A stretch of 64,000 nt of DNA from Sphingomonas sp. Root710 (GTDB lineage Bacteria > Pseudomonadota > Alphaproteobacteria > Sphingomonadales > Sphingomonadaceae): NCBI RefSeq assembly GCF_001429065.1, contig NZ_LMIB01000015.1, forward strand, positions 86,905-150,904, read 5' to 3'. Position numbers and translations under genes: made by a program. Below are positions 60,327 through 64,000 of the stretch, one piece after another. Positions within the stretch are counted from its first letter, which is position 1; every line of letters starts with the position of its first letter. The notes below the pieces were generated by a model. It ran no database searches and was not told the origin of the DNA. It saw nothing but the letters and a program-made list of their open reading frames with translations.

Positions 60327-61982
60327 GTGCGGCGGAAAATAGCAGTTTTGGCAACGGCGCTGGTCGCCACCCTGCCCGGCTTGGGCCAGGCGGCGGTCAG
60401 CGACAGCTCGTCGGAAATGCGCCAATATGTCCGCGCCCGCCTCGCCGACGCCGCGGGCATGCCCGACGCCGCCGCGAGCAGCTACGCCAGGCTGCTGCAG
60501 GCCTCGCCGCAGGACAAGCGGCTCGCGCTGCGCACCTATCGCCAGGCGCTGACCGCGGGCAATTTCAAGCTCGCCAGCCTTGCCGCGCAGCAGCTCGACC
60601 GGCTGTCGGCGCTGCCGCCCGACGCGGTGCTGATGCTGCTCGCCGACGCCGTCACCGCGAAGGACTGGACCCGCGCCTCGGCGCTGGTCGGCCGAATCGA
60701 GCGCGAACAGGTCTTCGCCTTCCTGGCGCCGGTCATGCATGGCTGGGTGGCGCTCGGCCAGCGCAAGGACGATCCCGCCCGGCTGGTCGCGCCTTCGGCG
60801 GGATCGCAGCTCGCCAATGCCTATGCCCGCGATCATTTCGTGCTTATCGCGCTCGCTGCCGGGCGCACCGACGTGCTCGACGACCTGCGCCGCCTGATCG
60901 CCGCCAATGACGCACGCGCCGTCCGGCTCCAGCTCGCCGCCGCCGCCCTGCTGATCCGCCGCGGCGATACCGCCAACGCCACGCAGCTGCTCCAGGGCCG
61001 CGCGCCCGAGCTGGAAACCGCGCGCGCCGCGATCGCCGCCGGACGCCCGATCATCGGCGCGATCGACACTCCCGCGCTCGGCCTTTCGGAGCTTCTCGCG
61101 CAGCTGGCGATCGACGTGAAGGGCAATGACGGCCGCTCGCCGGTCTCGCTCCAGCTGGCGCGCCTCGCCAATTATCTCGCCCCCGACAACGCCGCCGCGA
61201 CGATCGCCACTGCCGATCTGCTCGCCTCCAACGGCTATCATGAAGCGGCGCTGGCGCTGCTTGCGAAGATTCCCGCCGACAATCCCCTGTCCGAGGCGAG
61301 CCGCCAGCAGCGCAGCGGCATCCTCCTCGCCAAGGGTGATAAGGAAGCCGCGCTCGCCGACGCCGGGAAGGTCGCCGCGCGGCCCGACGCGGGTCCGTCC
61401 GCCTTCGTCGATCTGGGCGGCATATTGTCCGATCTCAACCGGCCGGCCGAAGCAGCCGCCGCCTATCAAAAGGCGATCGATCTCGACAATGCAGCGGGGC
61501 GGCCCAGCTGGATCCACATGTTCCTCAAGGCCGGTGCGCTCGACCGCGCCGGGGACTGGACCGCGTCGAAGGCGCTGCTGCTCCAGGCCAATGCGCTGGC
61601 GCCGAACCAGGCGATCATCCTCAACTATATCGGCTATGGCATGCTCGACCGGGGCGAGAATCTTGCCGAGGCGCAGGCCTATATCGAGCGCGCCAGCGGC
61701 CTCGACCCGAGCGACGCCGCGATCGCCGATTCGCTCGGCTGGCTCTATTACAAGCGCGGCAACTATGCCGGCGCGATCGCCGCGCTCGAACGCGCGGTGT
61801 CCGCCGATCCGGGCCAGTCGGTGATGAACGAGCATCTCGGCGACGCCTATTGGGCGGCCGGACGGCGGATAGAGGCGCGCTATGCCTGGCGCGCCGCGCT
61901 GGTCCAGGCCGAGAAGGCCGATGCCGAACGGATCAACCGCAAGCTGGCCGATGGCGTGAGCGACAGCCTGACCGCCAAGTGA
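60327..61982 (+). CDS. Exported tetratricopeptide-repeat protein
   Basis: 551 residues. Start GTG 60327 (GGAG 6 nt upstream) gives the signal peptide VRRKIAVLATALVATLPGLG. TPR-like helical pairs run throughout and are clearest at the C-terminus: NYIGYGMLDRGENLAEAQAY, DSLGWLYYKRGNYAGAIAAL and EHLGDAYWAAGRRIEARYAW. Probably a periplasmic or outer-membrane scaffold. It overlaps ispE by GTGA. Confidence 0.9.
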   Translation: MRRKIAVLATALVATLPGLGQAAVSDSSSEMRQYVRARLADAAGMPDAAASSYARLLQASPQDKRLALRTYRQALTAGNFKLASLAAQQLDRLSALPPDAVLMLLADAVTAKDWTRASALVGRIEREQVFAFLAPVMHGWVALGQRKDDPARLVAPSAGSQLANAYARDHFVLIALAAGRTDVLDDLRRLIAANDARAVRLQLAAAALLIRRGDTANATQLLQGRAPELETARAAIAAGRPIIGAIDTPALGLSELLAQLAIDVKGNDGRSPVSLQLARLANYLAPDNAAATIATADLLASNGYHEAALALLAKIPADNPLSEASRQQRSGILLAKGDKEAALADAGKVAARPDAGPSAFVDLGGILSDLNRPAEAAAAYQKAIDLDNAAGRPSWIHMFLKAGALDRAGDWTASKALLLQANALAPNQAIILNYIGYGMLDRGENLAEAQAYIERASGLDPSDAAIADSLGWLYYKRGNYAGAIAALERAVSADPGQSVMNEHLGDAYWAAGRRIEARYAWRAALVQAEKADAERINRKLADGVSDSLTAK

Positions 61983-62815
61983 CCGCCGCCACCGCCTACG
62001 CCAAGATCAACCTCGCCCTCCACGTCCGCCGGCGGCGGGCCGACGGCTATCACGACATCGAGACGATCTTCGCCTTCGCCGAGCATGGCGACCTGATCGC
62101 CGCCACGCCTGGCGCGGCGCGGCTGACCCTCACCGGCCCCTTCGCCGGCGCCCTGGCCGGGGAGGACCCGGAGGATAATCTGGTGATGCGCGCCGCGCGT
62201 CGCCTCGCCACGCTGGCCGGAAGGGAGCCGCCCGCCATCACGCTCGACAAGCGATTGCCGGTCGCCGCGGGGATCGGTGGCGGATCCGCCGACGCCGCGG
62301 CGGTGCTGCGGCTGCTGTGCGGGGATTTCGCCATCGCGCCCGGCGATCCGCGCGTCGCCGCGCTCGCCGCCGATCTCGGTGCGGACGTGCCCGCCTGCCT
62401 CGCCTCGGTCACGCTGCGCGGCGATGGCCGCGGCGACGCGCTGCTCGCGGTCGAGACGGGTGCGCTCACCGGCGCGCCTCTCCTGCTGGTCAACCCGCGC
62501 GTCGCGCTGGCGACTGGCCCGGTGTTCAAGGCCTGGGACGGCGTCGATCGCGGCCCCCTTTCGGACGGCGACCCGCTCATCGCCGCACGGGCGGGGCGCA
62601 ACGACCTCGAGCCCCCGGCCCGCGCGCTCTGCCCGGTGATCGGCGATGTGGTGGCGGCGCTGGCCGCGCAGCCGGGAGTGATCCTGGCGCGGATGTCGGG
62701 CTCGGGCGCGACCTGCTTCGCGCTGTTCGAAACGATGGCGGCGCGCGATATTGCGGATCGCGCCATCGCCACCGCCCAGCCGGACTGGTGGCGAATGGCC
62801 TCTACGCTGCGCTAA
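61979..62815 (+). CDS. ispE: 4-diphosphocytidyl-2-C-methyl-D-erythritol kinase
   Basis: 278-residue GHMP kinase of the MEP isoprenoid pathway. AYAKINLALHVRRRRADGYH at the N-terminus, the ATP loop LPVAAGIGGGSADAAAVLR and the C-terminal MSGSGATCFALF are characteristic. GTG start overlapping the TPR gene stop. Confidence 0.95.
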   Translation: MTAATAYAKINLALHVRRRRADGYHDIETIFAFAEHGDLIAATPGAARLTLTGPFAGALAGEDPEDNLVMRAARRLATLAGREPPAITLDKRLPVAAGIGGGSADAAAVLRLLCGDFAIAPGDPRVAALAADLGADVPACLASVTLRGDGRGDALLAVETGALTGAPLLLVNPRVALATGPVFKAWDGVDRGPLSDGDPLIAARAGRNDLEPPARALCPVIGDVVAALAAQPGVILARMSGSGATCFALFETMAARDIADRAIATAQPDWWRMASTLR

Positions 62816-62822
62816 ATCTTAA

Positions 62823-62929
62823 AACCGCTCATCCTGAGGAGCCACTGAGCCTGCCGAAGTGGCGTCTCGAAGGACCGTCCTTCGATGCGGTCTTCGCCGT
62901 CGCTCAGCCCTTACTCAGGATGAGCGGTT
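62823..62929. repeat. Palindromic intergenic repeat element (REP-like)
   Basis: Outer perfect 16-bp arms AACCGCTCATCCTGAG (62823-62838) and CTCAGGATGAGCGGTT (62914-62929). Inside, TCGAAGGAC-C-GTCCTTCGA (62867-62885) is a second palindrome. This form is familiar from dispersed intergenic repeats in alphaproteobacteria. It may also end ispE transcription. Confidence 0.75.
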
Positions 62930-62940
62930 AGGGAGAGAAC

Positions 62941-63306
62941 TCAACCGACCTTCGCGACCGTCACGCCCTCATATTTGGCGTCGCTTGGATCATAGAGCGG
63001 CTGGACCGTGAAATTGTCCGCGGTCAGCGACAGATTGTTCAGCCCGGCCAGCTTGAAGGTGCCCAGTTTCAGTTCGGCGGGCACCTTGCCGTCGCGCAGC
63101 AGCACCACGCCGTCGACATGCAGGTCGTCATGCTTGGTGTAGAGGATGTGCGGCGCGATCGTCATGTTGGTGCGGTTGTACACCGCGACGATGCACAGCT
63201 TGCGGCGGACCGCCTGGGCGATCAGCTCGCCTTCGGGCGACAGCGCCGGTCCGGCGGTGGGCGCCGCAACGCGGCCGAGCGACAATGTCTTGCGCGGAGT
63301 GGACAT
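62941..63306 (-). CDS. Conserved hypothetical protein (WYL-like region)
   Basis: 121 residues. RRKLCIVAVYNRTNMTIAPH and ELKLGTFKLAGLNNLSLT give a small beta-rich protein resembling a WYL ligand-binding domain without its DNA-binding partner. I do not recognise a defined function. No signal peptide. Confidence 0.7.
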   Translation of the reverse strand: MSTPRKTLSLGRVAAPTAGPALSPEGELIAQAVRRKLCIVAVYNRTNMTIAPHILYTKHDDLHVDGVVLLRDGKVPAELKLGTFKLAGLNNLSLTADNFTVQPLYDPSDAKYEGVTVAKVG

Positions 63307-63390
63307 AGGACGCGCGCATATCCGTGCGCAGGCGACAGCGCAAGCGCGCGGTTCAGCCTATGGCAAGCCGCGCCCCTCTACCGCCCCGGC

Positions 63391-63657
63391 ATGACCCGCC
63401 CGTTGCTCATCCTCGCGTTGCTCGCCGTCACGCCCGCCTTCGCCCAGCCCGAAGATGCCGAGCACCGCGCCGACCGGCTCCGGACGATCGAACTCAACAA
63501 GCGCGCCCAGGCCGTCGTCGACCGCCGCGATCGCGGCAATGCCGATGTCCGCGCGCAGAATCGCCGCGCGATGGAACGCTATGAACGCGAGCGCGCCGAA
63601 TGGCGCGAACGCGTCGCCGCCTGCCGCGCGGGCGACTGGGACGCCTGCGAACGCTGA
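63391..63657 (+). CDS. Small exported coiled-coil protein
   Basis: 88 residues. Signal peptide MTRPLLILALLAVTPAFAQ, then a highly charged helix (RAMERYERERAEWRERVAAC) ending with two cysteines (ACRAGDWDACER). The C-terminal A-C-x-x-G-D-W-D-A-C pattern recurs in small sphingomonad periplasmic proteins. Function unknown. Confidence 0.65.
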   Translation: MTRPLLILALLAVTPAFAQPEDAEHRADRLRTIELNKRAQAVVDRRDRGNADVRAQNRRAMERYERERAEWRERVAACRAGDWDACER

Positions 63658-63658
63658 T

Positions 63659-64000
63659 CTACTGTATCGTCACCGGGTCCATCCGCGCCAGCTTGTCGGG
63701 GTTGCGCATGATGAAGATGTCGCTGAGCCGCCCCTCCCCGTCATAGCCGAAGGAGATCGCCGCCACGGGCCGCCCGGCTTCGGTCAGAATGATCCCCCGG
63801 CCCCCGTTTATCTCGGCATCGGCCCATTGATAGCCCGCCCACCAGACGCCCACCTTGCGCAGGAAAGCGAGAACATGGCGATGGCCGGCAAGCGTTCTCA
63901 ACGCCGACCGCACTTTGCCGCCGCCATCGGCGGTCAGCCGGATGTCGCTCGACAACAGGGCGGTGAGGCTATCCGGAGATCCGCTCGACACCGCCGCCTT
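63659..64000 (-). CDS. ECF41-like sigma factor, C-terminal SnoaL-like domain (5' end outside window)
   Basis: About 113 C-terminal residues are visible. SDIRLTADGGGKVRSALRTL and the final FIMRNPDKLARMD match the SnoaL-like extension of ECF41 (SigJ-type) sigma factors, whose conserved N-P-D-K-L modulates the sigma factor without an anti-sigma protein. The reading frame runs off the right edge, so the sigma-2/4 regions are not visible. Confidence 0.75.
   Translation of the reverse strand, partial: KAAVSSGSPDSLTALLSSDIRLTADGGGKVRSALRTLAGHRHVLAFLRKVGVWWAGYQWADAEINGGRGIILTEAGRPVAAISFGYDGEGRLSDIFIMRNPDKLARMDPVTIQ

Overview
The window is high-GC, densely packed alphaproteobacterial chromosome, most likely from a sphingomonad (Sphingomonas/Rhizorhabdus type). 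The pointers are the gene families and their order (yajC-secD-secF; infA-maf-RNase E/G-yacG; split ccmAB), 4-bp ATGA/GTGA gene overlaps throughout, alphaproteobacterial LexA boxes (GTTC-N7-GTTC), and a complete FixLJ/Fnr/cbb3 oxidase system. Three tRNA genes (Arg-ACG, Pro-GGG, Phe-GAA) are present. There is no rRNA, no CRISPR array and no recognisable transposase or integrase.

Layout. 1-6.4 kb is housekeeping: argD (cut by the window edge, with a structured 5' leader), a putative outer-membrane barrel, a GFA-family protein, thrC, an M16 peptidase and an RNA-methyltransferase-like gene. 6.4-7.95 kb is a lower-GC islet with a small membrane protein, a lipoprotein and a DUF4329/JAMM-like protein; the lipoprotein and the DUF4329-like gene each carry a LexA-type box on their promoter. 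7.95-12.6 kb is core again: pterin dehydratase, zincin, ccmA-ccmB, oligopeptidase B and a lipoprotein. At 12.5-13.56 kb a LexA-boxed two-gene unit (110-residue protein plus HGGxSTG-type protein) runs antisense through tRNA-Arg.

13.8-18.7 kb is a defence-like island of four overlapping genes on the minus strand: adenine methyltransferase, BsuBI/PstI-type restriction endonuclease, DUF262 protein and RelA/SpoT-like protein. The first two look like a type II restriction-modification pair. The last two are unexpected additions.

19-50 kb is a low-oxygen locus. It starts with a receiver-only regulator and FixL (haem-PAS residues conserved)/FixJ. It continues with genes typical of hypoxia stimulons: phosphorylase, flavodoxin-fold oxidoreductase, cytochrome c, MBL-fold protein, HdeD-like protein, GNAT, cupin, DksA-like protein, two alcohol dehydrogenases, two universal stress proteins, an ABC exporter, a K+ channel, truncated haemoglobin, hemN, OmpW, ccoNOQP-ccoGHIS, fnr and a PRPP synthetase. 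A 17-bp motif close to ATRSGTAGNYTTCCCAA recurs in its intergenic regions and looks like a FixJ operator. FNR boxes precede hemN/ompW and ccoN. The apparent circuit is FixLJ acting on stress and fermentation genes and fnr, then Fnr acting on hemN and the cbb3 oxidase.

50-64 kb is mostly housekeeping: a chemoreceptor, tRNA-Pro, yajC-secDF, tRNA-Phe, yacG, RNase E/G, maf, infA, a flavin reductase, a cyclophilin, a TPR protein, ispE, a palindromic intergenic repeat, and the C-terminal end of an ECF41-like sigma factor at the right edge.
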